The notes: generated by a model not told the origin, from the letters alone. Shown: positions 1-8,102, counted from the first letter of the stretch. The stretch: 64,000 nt of DNA from Fulvivirga marina (GCF_016775155.1 NZ_JAEUGD010000023.1:1-64000), one strand, 5' to 3'. A program made the numbers and translations.

Positions 1-18
1 ATTACGCAACTCTTAAAG

Positions 19-64
19 TGGCATAGTAACACCGAAATGACTGGCATAGTCCGACCGAAATAAC
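19..64. repeat. Tandem 23-bp repeat, possible IS21-type end remnant
   Basis: Two adjacent 23-bp units, 19-41 and 42-64, share TGGCATAGT followed by CCGAAAT. They differ mainly in the three bases after TGGCATAGT and one near the end. Imperfect short repeats of this size are typical transposase-binding sites at the ends of IS21-family elements (family knowledge). No transposase gene is visible inside the window. The element, if real, would extend off the left edge or be a remnant. Confidence 0.4.
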
Positions 65-137
65 CAGCAGAAAAGGGGCTGTGTTAAAGTATATTGTAAG
101 CCTTGTAATTTACCTATGGCTTTCTTCACTTTATACT

Positions 138-568
138 TCATAAATGCTGCTCGTATTCCAATATTTTACTCTTTAGTCGAGCATTCAAGTATTCATTCTT
201 ATCCTCAAGCATCTTATCAAGCATTCTCGCTTCATTGAGATAGTTTGAAACTTTGTCTTCGCCCCAGTGGCCAGGAGGGGGTTGCAGGTTAGTGATCCTA
301 TCAGCCAACTTTACCATGCCTACTTCCTTATCTAACTCATTGATGCGGTTAAGGCTATCCATCATTTTTTCTTTCTTGGTAGAAAGGGTATCGTGCAGCA
401 AAGCAACTTGCACGGCAAAGTCTATATCAAAATTGCTGTCTGCATGGTAGGCCATCTGTATTTCCATGGCCACATTTGAAATGTGCAGCAAATAATTGGC
501 ATTGGTTTCTGATTGTAGTGTTTTTCTCCGGCAAACTTTATGGCTTTTTGGTAGAGGTCTTGGGTCAT
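138..568 (-). pseudogene. Broken HD-domain (SpoT/RelA-like hydrolase) gene
   Basis: The readable part (138-491) encodes 117 residues with an HD motif (VALLHDT) and the conserved tail VGMVKLADRITNLQPPP of small HD-domain proteins related to (p)ppGpp hydrolases. Reading from ATG at 568 gives a good N-terminus (MTQDLYQKAIKFAGEKH), but the frame shifts around 512-520 before TNANYLLHISNVAMEI resumes. A second lesion is inferred: straight after LLHDT the family normally has about 30 more residues (the EDT...ALTK segment), but here the chain jumps to LSTKKEKMMDS. Two independent lesions suggest a decaying gene, not one sequencing error. The start lies 9 bp after the stop of the neighbouring remnant, so the two were probably once an operon. 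The pyrophosphohydrolase link is family resemblance only. Confidence 0.6.
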
Positions 569-577
569 TTATGCTTT

Positions 578-791
578 CTATTTAGCTCCAAACATGTCAG
601 GCATGTCTGTATATAAATCTACTGTATTTTTAAATCTTTTAGAAACCGGATCAGTACCTAATCGCCTTGGCTACAAGGTTCAGTATCTCGTTGCAGTCTG
701 CTTCCTGGTTGTTTGCCAACACTGCAATACCAATTTGATGCTCTACCATAAGTACCACCAGCGAAGAAACCCTAAGTCCAACCATCTGCCC
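578..791 (-). pseudogene. Gene remnant, possible serine-hydrolase-like C-terminus
   Basis: In one frame (651-794) the minus strand reads SSLVVLMVEHQIGIAVLANN and continues to LVAKAIRY before a stop. Shifting one frame, it continues DPVSKRFKNTVDLYTDMPDM and ends at TAG 578. The SSLVVLM...GIAVLANN pattern resembles the C-terminal strands of CubicO/beta-lactamase-type hydrolases, but this is by-eye similarity only. It could instead be the tail of the membrane-protein remnant immediately upstream. The open frame on the opposite strand here is an artefact of this decayed gene. Confidence 0.4.
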
Positions 792-1074
792 AAATTAATC
801 CGCAGGCAATCGCCATCTGCTTCAGTTCCACCCTTTCATTTGATCTACTAAACGCCCAGATTCGCCAATAGGTAATAGCAAAACTCCAATACCACGCCAC
901 CAAAGGTGCTATAATTATCCCACCAGGGAGAAATAGCAATGGATGGATCAATTAATGGAAAGACAATTGGAATAGACCAACTCCTACTCCCAACATGATG
1001 ATTAAAACCGGAATATTTACAGTAACAAGGCCTATCATAATTGCCTTTTGTGGAGAAACAGTTTCTCTATGCAT
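772..1074 (-). pseudogene. Frameshifted small membrane protein remnant
   Basis: Starting at ATG 1074 the minus strand encodes a short hydrophilic lead and a clear membrane segment (AIMIGLVTVNIPVLIIMLGV), then a premature stop. In the next frame it reads FPLIDPSIAISP. In the third frame it reads PGGIIIAPLVAWYWSFAITY, then RIWAF and ELKQMAIACGLIWADGW before a stop at 772-774. The three pieces join into one plausible two-helix membrane protein of a kind seen as uncharacterised proteins in Bacteroidota. At least two frameshifts make it a pseudogene. A TTGACA...TATAAT-like string precedes it, but that is not the usual promoter type in this phylum. Confidence 0.5.
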
Positions 1075-1109
1075 GTTAATTATATCTGAATTGGTATTTG
1101 CTTTGTCAA

Positions 1110-1140
1110 CCTCTGACAGGGCTTCGAGCCCTGTCAGAGG
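1110..1140. repeat. Perfect 14-bp hairpin (REP-like)
   Basis: Arms CCTCTGACAGGGCT (1110-1123) and AGCCCTGTCAGAGG (1127-1140) are exact reverse complements around a 3-base loop. There is no T-tract, so it does not look like a simple terminator. Similar CCTGYCAGR-type palindromes are often dispersed intergenic repeats; a related but shorter one lies at 28965-28989. Confidence 0.6.
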
Positions 1141-1171
1141 TAGCAGTTGAAAAACGTAGTAGTTGAAAAAC

Positions 1172-1204
1172 AAAAAAGCCGATCATTTTACAATGACCGG
1201 CTTT
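1172..1204 (-). terminator. Terminator after tRNA-Leu
   Basis: On the minus strand, AAAGCCGGTCATT pairs with AATGATCGGCTTT (one mismatch), followed by a run of T. It begins 4 bp beyond the 3' end of tRNA-Leu, as expected for a rho-independent terminator. Confidence 0.75.
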
Positions 1205-1208
1205 AATG

Positions 1209-1293
1209 TACCCGGGGCGGGACTTGAACCCGCACGACCGCAATGGTCACAGGATTTTAAGTCCTGCGTGTCTACCAATTCCACCACCCGGGC
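1209..1293 (-). tRNA. tRNA-Leu (anticodon TAA)
   Basis: An 85-nt cloverleaf with a long variable arm. The acceptor GCCCGGG pairs with CCCGGGT (G1-U72, as in other bacterial tRNA-Leu) and the discriminator is A. The anticodon loop CTTAAAA gives TAA (1257-1259), reading UUA codons. The T arm is GCGGG-TTCAAGT-CCCGC. No CCA is encoded. A short palindrome, GTCTAC/GTAGAC (1297-1311), lies just upstream. Confidence 0.95.
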
Positions 1294-1335
1294 TTAGTCT
1301 ACATCGTAGACAAATTTCTTTTTAGAAAAGCCCTC

Positions 1336-1364
1336 TAAAAATAAAGCCTGCTATTGATGCAGGC
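1336..1364 (-). terminator. Terminator after tRNA-Gly
   Basis: On the minus strand, GCCTGC and GCAGGC form a stem with a 7-nt loop, followed by TTTATTTTT. It lies 32 bp downstream of tRNA-Gly, so the two tRNAs may be separate transcription units or partly attenuated between. Confidence 0.65.
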
Positions 1365-1396
1365 GAATTTTCTAATTTTCACGTTTTGAAAATCTG

Positions 1397-1469
<73 letters not shown>

Positions 1470-1715
1470 TTATTTGAATCTTGAAAGCTATTCTCTCAAG
1501 TGGACTGCAAATTTAAGTAAGGGATTTTAATTTGCAACGCCTTTTCAAAAAAAATTATCTTATTGTAAAACTTTTTTTGCCGTACGCAAAAGTAAGACCG
1601 TATCTAGAGCCCAAAAATAAGTAATTTATGACAAATGGATAAAATAAGCAGATGATTTTGCCTCTATAACAAATTACCTTAACCCATTTGCTGTGCTGTT
1701 GATACGGTCCTTGCA

Positions 1716-2054
1716 CTAATACATGCTCTTCGTAAATAAATCTGCATACTGTCGTAGCTTCCGGGACAGATAATCTTTTCGGCGGATAACAAAAAGGATT
1801 GCAAAAAGTAACACATAAATACCTGCCACTATAAAGAAACCACTTACCGCAGAGTCAAAAAGCAAATTGAAGTAAATGGCTAGCCCTATACTTAAAAACA
1901 GCACCGCAAAAAGCATCAAAACGGCCAAGGAGATAACCAGGATAAGTTTATGAACTTTCTCAGAAACCTCCTCGCGGATACCTTCCTTTACTTTATGAAC
2001 CTGATGCTCAACAAAATCGGCAGGTTTACGAATTACTCTTGACAATAATGACAT
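1716..2054 (-). CDS. Holin-like membrane protein (phage_holin_3_6 / DUF1469 type)
   Basis: 112 residues. A charged, amphipathic N-terminus (about 1-33, rich in K/E/V) is followed by two membrane helices (about 34-60 and 70-90) and a basic C-terminal tail. This layout fits the phage_holin_3_6 superfamily, which despite its name is a common non-phage envelope or stress protein in Bacteroidota. It is the last gene of a three-gene minus-strand operon with YtxH and YkvA proteins; the gap to the YtxH gene is 4 bp. A role in envelope maintenance is inferred from that company only. No lysis gene is nearby, so a phage function is unlikely. Confidence 0.7.
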   Translation of the reverse strand: MSLLSRVIRKPADFVEHQVHKVKEGIREEVSEKVHKLILVISLAVLMLFAVLFLSIGLAIYFNLLFDSAVSGFFIVAGIYVLLFAILFVIRRKDYLSRKLRQYADLFTKSMY

Positions 2055-2058
2055 CTGC

Positions 2059-2271
2059 CTAGTTGTGGTTCTTCACAGCGTGTAATTCATTTTTTGCAGA
2101 CTTTACCGTTTCAGCGCCATATTCAAATAGGTCATTTGCGGCGTCTTTAATAGCACCCTCAACTTTCTTATAAGTTACCGTACCTTTATCTGGCGCAATT
2201 AATAAACCTAAAACAGTACCTACCCCAATGCCTGCGGCAAGTCCGAGGAGAAATTTTCCATTATCATTCAT
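2059..2271 (-). CDS. YtxH domain protein
   Basis: 70 residues. One glycine-rich N-terminal membrane helix (FLLGLAAGIGVGTVLGLLIA) is followed by PDKG and a helical, charged tail containing AIKDAANDLFEYG. This is the typical YtxH/GvpP-like pattern (apolipoprotein-like amphipathic tail) of general stress proteins. It sits between the YkvA gene (27 bp upstream) and the holin-like gene (4 bp downstream), almost certainly in one transcript. The biochemical role of the family is not settled. Probably a single-pass inner-membrane protein with a cytoplasmic tail (inference). Confidence 0.8.
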   Translation of the reverse strand: MNDNGKFLLGLAAGIGVGTVLGLLIAPDKGTVTYKKVEGAIKDAANDLFEYGAETVKSAKNELHAVKNHN

Positions 2272-2298
2272 AGTTATATATTTAGTTGTTTTTAAAAT

Positions 2299-2805
2299 TT
2301 AAACTTCATCAATGACCTCCGTGTAAGCCGACTCCCACCTTTCAAAATCTTCAATTTCACGGTTTAGTCCATTATATACCCACACAATTACGGCCAGATC
2401 ATCAGCAAGACCAAGTATAGGTATAAAATCAGGGACCAGGTCAAGTATCCAAACAAAATATACGAACCCTCCAAGGATTCGGAGTACTGCTGTGGCAGGA
2501 ATTTTTCTATAGTCCCCATAGTAGTAAGCCTTAACCATGCGCATAAGAATTTGACTTTTTTCTTTAAGGTCTCTTTGGAGACGGTGCCTGGTACTTTCTT
2601 GCTTCAACTTTTCAAAAGCATGCTGCAGCAGCCTGTAAACGTTACTTTTACTGTAGGTATATTTTTCAGCAACTTTCATAGCCATAGAGAATGCCCTGGA
2701 TTCCAGCACTTTGCCGAGGGTGAGTTGGCCAGAACTTTTTTCTTCAGAAACGCCTTCGTTTTCTGAATGGTTGTAGTCAGTTATAGGTTTTGTCACTTGT
2801 TCCAT
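2299..2805 (-). CDS. YkvA / DUF1232 family protein
   Basis: 168 residues. The C-terminal half (about 95-150) carries the DUF1232 signature: a hydrophobic segment followed by LDLVPDFIPILGLADDLAV, matching the family pattern D-L-I-P-D-x-I-P-v-l-G-x-x-D-D. The N-terminal 90 residues are hydrophilic and helical (YRLLQHAFEKLKQESTRHRL) and not recognised. DUF1232 proteins are small membrane-associated proteins of unknown function. First gene of the operon with YtxH and holin-like proteins, a combination that recurs in Bacteroidota and suggests an envelope-stress role (inference). Confidence 0.8.
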   Translation of the reverse strand: MEQVTKPITDYNHSENEGVSEEKSSGQLTLGKVLESRAFSMAMKVAEKYTYSKSNVYRLLQHAFEKLKQESTRHRLQRDLKEKSQILMRMVKAYYYGDYRKIPATAVLRILGGFVYFVWILDLVPDFIPILGLADDLAVIVWVYNGLNREIEDFERWESAYTEVIDEV

Positions 2806-3022
2806 ATGCGATAAGGTGAAAATATCAAATCAAAGTAAAAACATCTTGCTCGTAAATATTTGCAAGTCATTCAATCCTATAACACATAAATTACCCCAGA
2901 TGTTTCTAAATGCCGTTGGTGGAAACAATATTCCAGAAAAGAGGTCAAAGCTGAGTTTACCTAACGGATTTTTAATAACAAGTCACTCAATAAATATCTC
3001 TTATTATGGTTAATTTAGTGAA

Positions 3023-4390
3023 GTGTACGCTATTGTAGATATAGAAACTACCGGAGGGTTTGCAGGAAATAACCGTATTACAGAAATAGCAATTTTCTTT
3101 CATGACGGAAATTCAATCGTTGATTCCTATGAAACGTTGATCAACCCCGAGCAGATCATTCCTCCTTACATTACCGGGCTCACGGGAATCAGGCAGGATA
3201 TGGTTGATTCTGCACCATCATTTGAGGAAATAGCTCATGAATTGTATGATCACCTAAAAGACAAGATATTCGTTGCACACAACGTGCATTTTGACTACTC
3301 CTTTCTAAAAAAAGAATTTGAAAACGTAAACCTCAGTTTCAACCCTAAAAGACTCTGCACAGTGCGGGTAAGCAGAGTAATATTTCCTGGCTTGAGGTCA
3401 TATGGGCTGGGTAATCTTTGCGAACAGCTCAATATAGAAATACAAAACCGTCACCGGGCGGGAGGAGATGCTCAGGCCACCGCCATTCTTTTCGACATGC
3501 TAATCAAAAAGGATAGTGAATATGTGGCTCTTGCTTTAAAGAAAAACTCCAAAGAAACTACACTGCCGCCCAACCTGCCCAAAGAAGAGTTCGAAAGCTT
3601 GCCAGAGCAGCCAGGGGTTTACTATTTTCTGAACCAAAAGAGTGAAGTGATATATGTGGGTAAGGCTATAGACATCAAAAAAAGAATAACCGGACACTTC
3701 TCCGGAACCAGCAAGAACAGAAGAAATCAGGCCATAAGAAACGAAATTCACCATATCAGTTATGAGCTTACAGGCAACGAGCTGATAGCACTGCTGCTGG
3801 AATCACATGAGATCAAACGGCTCTGGCCTAAATATAATAAGGCTCAGAAAGTATTGACCAACACCTGGGGTATTTACAGATATGAAGACCGTCAGGGCTA
3901 CCTGAGATTTAATATCAGTAAAAACGTCAAAGGCCTGCAACCTTTAATTTTCTTTCATTCGCATTCGGATGCCTGGCAATTCATGATGAATAAGATCCGT
4001 GATTTTGATTTATGTCCAAAACTATCAGGGATTCAAAAGTCTGATGGCCCATGCTGCGACCTCGCACTAGGCCAATGTGAAGGGGCCTGCGATGGCCAGG
4101 AGACCCCACAGATATACAATGACAAGGTTCAACTGGCCGTAGAGTCATTTTTTGAAACTAAAAAATCTTTTGCCATAGTAGGGTCGGGGCGTACAGAAGA
4201 AGAAAGTTCGGTAGTACTAGTAGAAAAAGGCACATACTGTGGCTTCGGGTTTTGTGACAAGGGTGTATCCATAAATCATCTGGATGAGATTAAAACATTG
4301 ATTAGCAACTACAAGGCTACCGTTGAGATTGAACACTACATACAGAGTTACATGAACAGCCCTCAGGCTGATATTATTGAGTTGCTCTAG
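3023..4390 (+). CDS. DEDDh exonuclease fused to GIY-YIG (UvrC/Cho-like) nuclease
   Basis: 455 residues, GTG start directly followed by YAIVDIETTGG. Residues 1-165 form a DnaQ-type 3'-5' exonuclease with the DEDDh set D6, E8, D91 (HNVHFDYSF), H144 and D149 (HRAGGDA). Residues about 193-275 form a GIY-YIG nuclease (GVYYFL at 198, VIYVGKA at 210, R221, then NELIALLLESHEIK), as in the N-terminus of UvrC. The remainder includes a Cys cluster (CCDLALGQCEGAC) like the UvrC cysteine region. The UvrB-binding and RNase H-like halves of UvrC are absent, so this resembles Cho or epsilon-UvrC fusion proteins. Likely role: DNA repair or nucleolytic processing (inference). Stands alone on the plus strand. 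Confidence 0.85.
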   Translation: MYAIVDIETTGGFAGNNRITEIAIFFHDGNSIVDSYETLINPEQIIPPYITGLTGIRQDMVDSAPSFEEIAHELYDHLKDKIFVAHNVHFDYSFLKKEFENVNLSFNPKRLCTVRVSRVIFPGLRSYGLGNLCEQLNIEIQNRHRAGGDAQATAILFDMLIKKDSEYVALALKKNSKETTLPPNLPKEEFESLPEQPGVYYFLNQKSEVIYVGKAIDIKKRITGHFSGTSKNRRNQAIRNEIHHISYELTGNELIALLLESHEIKRLWPKYNKAQKVLTNTWGIYRYEDRQGYLRFNISKNVKGLQPLIFFHSHSDAWQFMMNKIRDFDLCPKLSGIQKSDGPCCDLALGQCEGACDGQETPQIYNDKVQLAVESFFETKKSFAIVGSGRTEEESSVVLVEKGTYCGFGFCDKGVSINHLDEIKTLISNYKATVEIEHYIQSYMNSPQADIIELL

Positions 4391-4520
4391 AAAAACATAT
4401 CTTTTATTCCCCGACTTATCGCAATAAACCAATCCCTTATCGGCCATTACTGCGGCTTGTCCAAAGTACCACTTACCTCACCAAAATAAGTCATATCTAT
4501 ATTCACCTTAAAGAATACTT

Positions 4521-7352
4521 ATGAAGATACCAATACTGAAAAGTCTAATTGTCTGTTGGCTATTTATTACAAGTGGCTACTTATCTGCTCATGAGGGCTT
4601 GCCCAAAGATTGTGGAGATAGCTGCTTTCAAACACAAGTACAAAGCGTTACCGAAACGGAAGGGGGATGTTTAAAATACACCTTACTGGTAACTAATAAC
4701 GGAAGCTGCGCACATGCTCTTTCGCATTACGCGGTGTCTATACCTTGCGGCAGTGTTTCTTCTATTACTAACTCCGAAGGGTGGAATATAGAAGTAGGTA
4801 CCGATCCTAAAAGCGGCATAACCGGTTTTAAAGTTGATAATATCAATGGCTTTGGAGAAAACGGTCAGGCTGGTGATTTCACTGTAGAATTTACGCTTTG
4901 CCCTGAGAACGAAACATGCAGTGCCTCACTGAACTGCTGGGCACCAGAAGTAGCTTATAAAGCAGCTACGTGTATTTTTTACGAACAAACTGAAATTTCA
5001 TGCTCACAGCTTTCTGCACACATCGAAACCAACGATGTTTCTTGCTTTGGTTTAAATGATGGTAGCGCAGAGGTAGTTATAGAAGAGGGTGAAGCTCCCT
5101 TTACATACCAATGGTCTAATGGTAGCAGTACTGCCCAAAACACCAACTTGTCTGCAGGAGAATATTCGGTAACCATCACTGATTCAAATGGAGAGAGTGT
5201 TACGTTAACGGCGTTGATCAACCAACCCGGAGCTTTAAATACTACGGCCAACGTTAACTCCGCATCGTGCAGTGGCTCTAACAACGGAAGTATCAGTGTG
5301 GATGTAACGGGAGGCACAGCTCCTTATACTTACCAGTGGTCTAATGGTGCTACAACCGCTTCAATCAGTAATTTAAGTGCTGGTTATTACGAATTGGATG
5401 TTACTGATAGCCGTGGTTGTTCAGTAAAAGTACCAGCCGTAGTTGAGAACCTGACTACAATAAATCTAACAGCTGCTGTTGAAAAAACAAGCTGTAGCGG
5501 TAATACCGGAAGCATCAACATTACGGTTACCGGAGGTTCTGAGCCTTATACTTTTGCCTGGTCTAATGGATCAACATCTGAGGATATTAGTAGATTAGCT
5601 GCAGGTGTTTATAATGTTCAGGTAACTGATGCGAACGGATGTTCTAGTAGCCGATCTTTCATTGTAAAAGAAAATAATCCGCTGGATTTAAGTGCTATCC
5701 CTTCACCTACATCTTGTATTGAAGACAACAGTGGTAGTATTGACCTTATGGTATCAGGAGGTACAGAACCTTACACTTACTCCTGGTCTGATGGCAGCAC
5801 TACGGAAGATTTGTCAGGACTTGCTAAAGGTATATATAGCGTAACGGTGACTGAAGCTGGAGGTTGTAGTGCAACACTCAGAGTTTCTGTAGTAGCAGAA
5901 ACTTTTCAGGTTAGCACTGACTCACAAAACCCTACTTGTATGGGTGCTGATGGTTACATTCAGGTTACTCCTTTAGGTGGCCAAAGCCCTTACACATACC
6001 TTTGGTCAAATGGTGGTACTACTGCTGAGATCTCTGGTCTTTCTAGCGGGATGTATGATGTAACTGTAACTGATGCGACAGGTTGTTCAAGAAAGTTATA
6101 TTTCTACTTAACTGAGCCTGATCCGTTAACATTGTCTGCAGAAATAGAAAATCTTAACTGTGTCGAAGGTGAGTTCAGCCTTGATTTAACAGTAACTGGC
6201 GGTACAGGACCATATGACTACAACTGGTTGGATGAAAGTACGCTTGAAGATAGAACCGGCCTAACATCAGGTTCATACATCGTAACAGTTACCGACGTGA
6301 ACGGTTGCTCAGTAGCTCAGGAGTTTATTATTGATGCAAACTCCGCAGGATGCCCTGACCTGAATAACCCTGGAGATAATGGTACTAACGACGGTAGTGA
6401 TAATGGTACGGATGATGGAAGCGACACAGGTACAGATGATGGCTCTGATACGGGCACAGATGACGGAACGGATAATGGTACCAACGACGGTAGTGACAAT
6501 GGTACGGACGATGGAGGAGACTCAGGAGCCGATGGTGGTGAAGGTACTGACGGATCTGGAGACGGAGATGGAACTGACGGAGACAACGGTGGTAATGATG
6601 GAACGGATAATGGTGGCGACGCTGATGGCGGAAGCGACGATGGAGATGGTTCTGATAGTGACGGCGATAACGGCTCTGGTAACGACGGTTCCTGCAACAA
6701 TCCTTTTGATACTGATATTGTGTTAGTATCCGTAGACGGAAACTGCTACACTTACACAGCAACTGTTGAATACAGCGGTTCTCATTCTTATGGACTTTCT
6801 CACTTGAGCATAGCAGTGCCTGAGTGTGCATCTATTGCTGAAGTAAGTAACTCAGAACACTGGAAGATCGAATACGGAACTGATCCTCGCACAGGCTTAT
6901 CAGGATTCAAGGTTGATGATATCAATAACTTCGGAGAAGGTGGATTTGGTGATAGCTTCACCATTGACTTTACCGTATGTACTTCAGATAACCAGTGTGC
7001 ATATGACCTATCGGGCGGTACTTATACCATAGGTTACAAGTACGGACAGTGTGTTAGTTTCGAAACTGTAGACGTAGAGTCTGATAATCAGGATACTGAA
7101 GTACTGGCTTATCCTAATCCATTCAGTGAAACTACAAGAATAGAGTTTGTTGCTACATATGAGGGTAGCACTACAGTAGAGCTTTATAACCAACGGGGGG
7201 AAAGAGTAAGTTTATTGTTTGAAGGACAAGTGAACAAAGGATCGAAATATTCATTTGATCTTAATGCCGCAGGTCTTCCAAATGATATATATACTTACAA
7301 AGTAACTACTCCAGGAAAAGTGTACAGAGGAAAACTTCTTCTGACCAGATAA
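4521..7352 (+). CDS. Secreted SprB-repeat protein with T9SS C-terminal sorting domain
   Basis: 943 residues with an N-terminal signal peptide (about 1-23, ending near LSAHEG). Domains: an N-terminal Cys-containing domain (about 28-155); six SprB-type repeats of about 75 residues (about 155-612), each with a GGxxPYTYxWSNG core and ending in VTVTDxxGCS; an Asp/Gly/Asn/Thr-rich linker (about 616-728); a second copy of the N-terminal domain (about 729-855, sharing GTDPxxGxxGFKVDxIN); and a type A T9SS sorting domain starting at LAYPNPF and ending in KLLLTR. The protein should cross the outer membrane by T9SS and be attached to the surface or released. SprB repeats occur in gliding adhesins, so adhesion or motility is plausible but inferred. 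A possible factor-independent terminator follows. Confidence 0.88.
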   Translation: MKIPILKSLIVCWLFITSGYLSAHEGLPKDCGDSCFQTQVQSVTETEGGCLKYTLLVTNNGSCAHALSHYAVSIPCGSVSSITNSEGWNIEVGTDPKSGITGFKVDNINGFGENGQAGDFTVEFTLCPENETCSASLNCWAPEVAYKAATCIFYEQTEISCSQLSAHIETNDVSCFGLNDGSAEVVIEEGEAPFTYQWSNGSSTAQNTNLSAGEYSVTITDSNGESVTLTALINQPGALNTTANVNSASCSGSNNGSISVDVTGGTAPYTYQWSNGATTASISNLSAGYYELDVTDSRGCSVKVPAVVENLTTINLTAAVEKTSCSGNTGSINITVTGGSEPYTFAWSNGSTSEDISRLAAGVYNVQVTDANGCSSSRSFIVKENNPLDLSAIPSPTSCIEDNSGSIDLMVSGGTEPYTYSWSDGSTTEDLSGLAKGIYSVTVTEAGGCSATLRVSVVAETFQVSTDSQNPTCMGADGYIQVTPLGGQSPYTYLWSNGGTTAEISGLSSGMYDVTVTDATGCSRKLYFYLTEPDPLTLSAEIENLNCVEGEFSLDLTVTGGTGPYDYNWLDESTLEDRTGLTSGSYIVTVTDVNGCSVAQEFIIDANSAGCPDLNNPGDNGTNDGSDNGTDDGSDTGTDDGSDTGTDDGTDNGTNDGSDNGTDDGGDSGADGGEGTDGSGDGDGTDGDNGGNDGTDNGGDADGGSDDGDGSDSDGDNGSGNDGSCNNPFDTDIVLVSVDGNCYTYTATVEYSGSHSYGLSHLSIAVPECASIAEVSNSEHWKIEYGTDPRTGLSGFKVDDINNFGEGGFGDSFTIDFTVCTSDNQCAYDLSGGTYTIGYKYGQCVSFETVDVESDNQDTEVLAYPNPFSETTRIEFVATYEGSTTVELYNQRGERVSLLFEGQVNKGSKYSFDLNAAGLPNDIYTYKVTTPGKVYRGKLLLTR
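6370..6690 (+). repeat. Asp/Gly-rich low-complexity repeat inside the SprB-repeat gene
   Basis: The DNA is an imperfect repeat of short GGTACNGAYGAYGG-like units coding alternating DDG, DNG and GTD steps. The high Asp/Gly content suggests a flexible, calcium-binding-like linker between the SprB repeats and the duplicated C-terminal module. The long open frames on other strands here are composition artefacts. Such tracts are prone to length variation by slippage. Confidence 0.8.
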
Positions 7353-7375
7353 GGGGGTAGGTTAAAATTGATAGA

Positions 7376-7416
7376 AACTGCTTCATAGCCCTAAAGTACG
7401 GATCTGTGAAGCAGTT
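7376..7416. terminator. Hairpin between convergent genes
   Basis: Arms AACTGCTTCATA (7376-7387) and TGTGAAGCAGTT (7405-7416) pair with one mismatch. The structure sits between the stops of the SprB-repeat gene and msrA, so it probably acts as a terminator for one or both; flanking T-tracts are short. Confidence 0.55.
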
Positions 7417-7437
7417 CTTATTTATACAGGTTTAAAC

Positions 7438-8007
7438 TTATTTCGTTTGCTCTTTGAGCCTGTCTGCAAACAATCTTTTAACTTTCTCAACCTTTGGGCG
7501 GACTACATATGAACAGTAAGGTTGCTGTGAATTTTGGTTATAGTAGTTCTGATGGTAATCTTCCGCTTTGTAATATTCCTTTAGAGGAGATATCTCCGTT
7601 ACTATAGGGTCATCAAAAAACCCCGCACTATCCAGTTTCTCCTTATACTTTTCCGCTATCTCCTTTTGCTCATTGTCATGATAAAATATGGCAGATCGGT
7701 ATTGCGTACCTACATCAGCACCTTGCTTATTGAGGGTTGTGGGATCGTGTGTTTTCCAGAATATTTCAAGCAAGTGTTCAAAGTCTACAACCTCTGGATT
7801 ATAGGTAATCTGGGCAACCTCTGCATGGCCGGTTAAGCCACTGCAAACTTCACGGTAAGTAGGGTTTTTAACTTTGCCTCCCGTGTAGCCCGACTCCACA
7901 GAAACTATACCCTCAACCTGTTGAAAAACGGCCTCAACACACCAGAAACACCCTGCTCCAAAGGTTGCCTTTTTAAATACATCTATTCCCTGATTTTGTG
8001 ATTCCAT
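7438..8007 (-). CDS. msrA: Peptide-methionine (S)-S-oxide reductase MsrA
   Basis: 189 residues. Reduces the S epimer of methionine sulfoxide in proteins. The catalytic motif GAGCFWCVE places the nucleophile at C20 and a second Cys at C23. Other family blocks are present: ESGYTGG, TGHAEVAQI, HDPTTLNKQGADVGTQYRS and the C-terminal YCSYVVRPKV. There is no N-terminal export signal, so it is cytoplasmic, and no MsrB domain is fused. Convergent with the SprB-repeat gene, 95 bp from the histidine kinase stop, and probably transcribed alone. Length is normal for the family. Confidence 0.95.
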   Translation of the reverse strand: MESQNQGIDVFKKATFGAGCFWCVEAVFQQVEGIVSVESGYTGGKVKNPTYREVCSGLTGHAEVAQITYNPEVVDFEHLLEIFWKTHDPTTLNKQGADVGTQYRSAIFYHDNEQKEIAEKYKEKLDSAGFFDDPIVTEISPLKEYYKAEDYHQNYYNQNSQQPYCSYVVRPKVEKVKRLFADRLKEQTK

Positions 8008-8102
8008 AGTTAAATATTTCTTTTTGTGAAGTAACTGAACTGGTCTGCTAAAGTTTCAAAAAATATCATACTTTGCCCCGGTAAGTCCTAACACCGACAA
8101 AT

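Noticed and set aside
594-851. Plus-strand 85-residue open frame
   Set aside because: It is antisense to coding remnants on the minus strand that give recognisable protein segments; its own protein has no sensible pattern.
1716-2054. Prophage signal from the holin-like gene
   Set aside because: No other phage gene is nearby; the family is a common chromosomal envelope protein in this phylum.
6317-6831. Long open frames on both strands across the Asp/Gly repeat
   Set aside because: Produced by the repetitive codons of the SprB-repeat gene; the proteins are monotonous Pro/Ser, Met/Thr or Arg/His strings.
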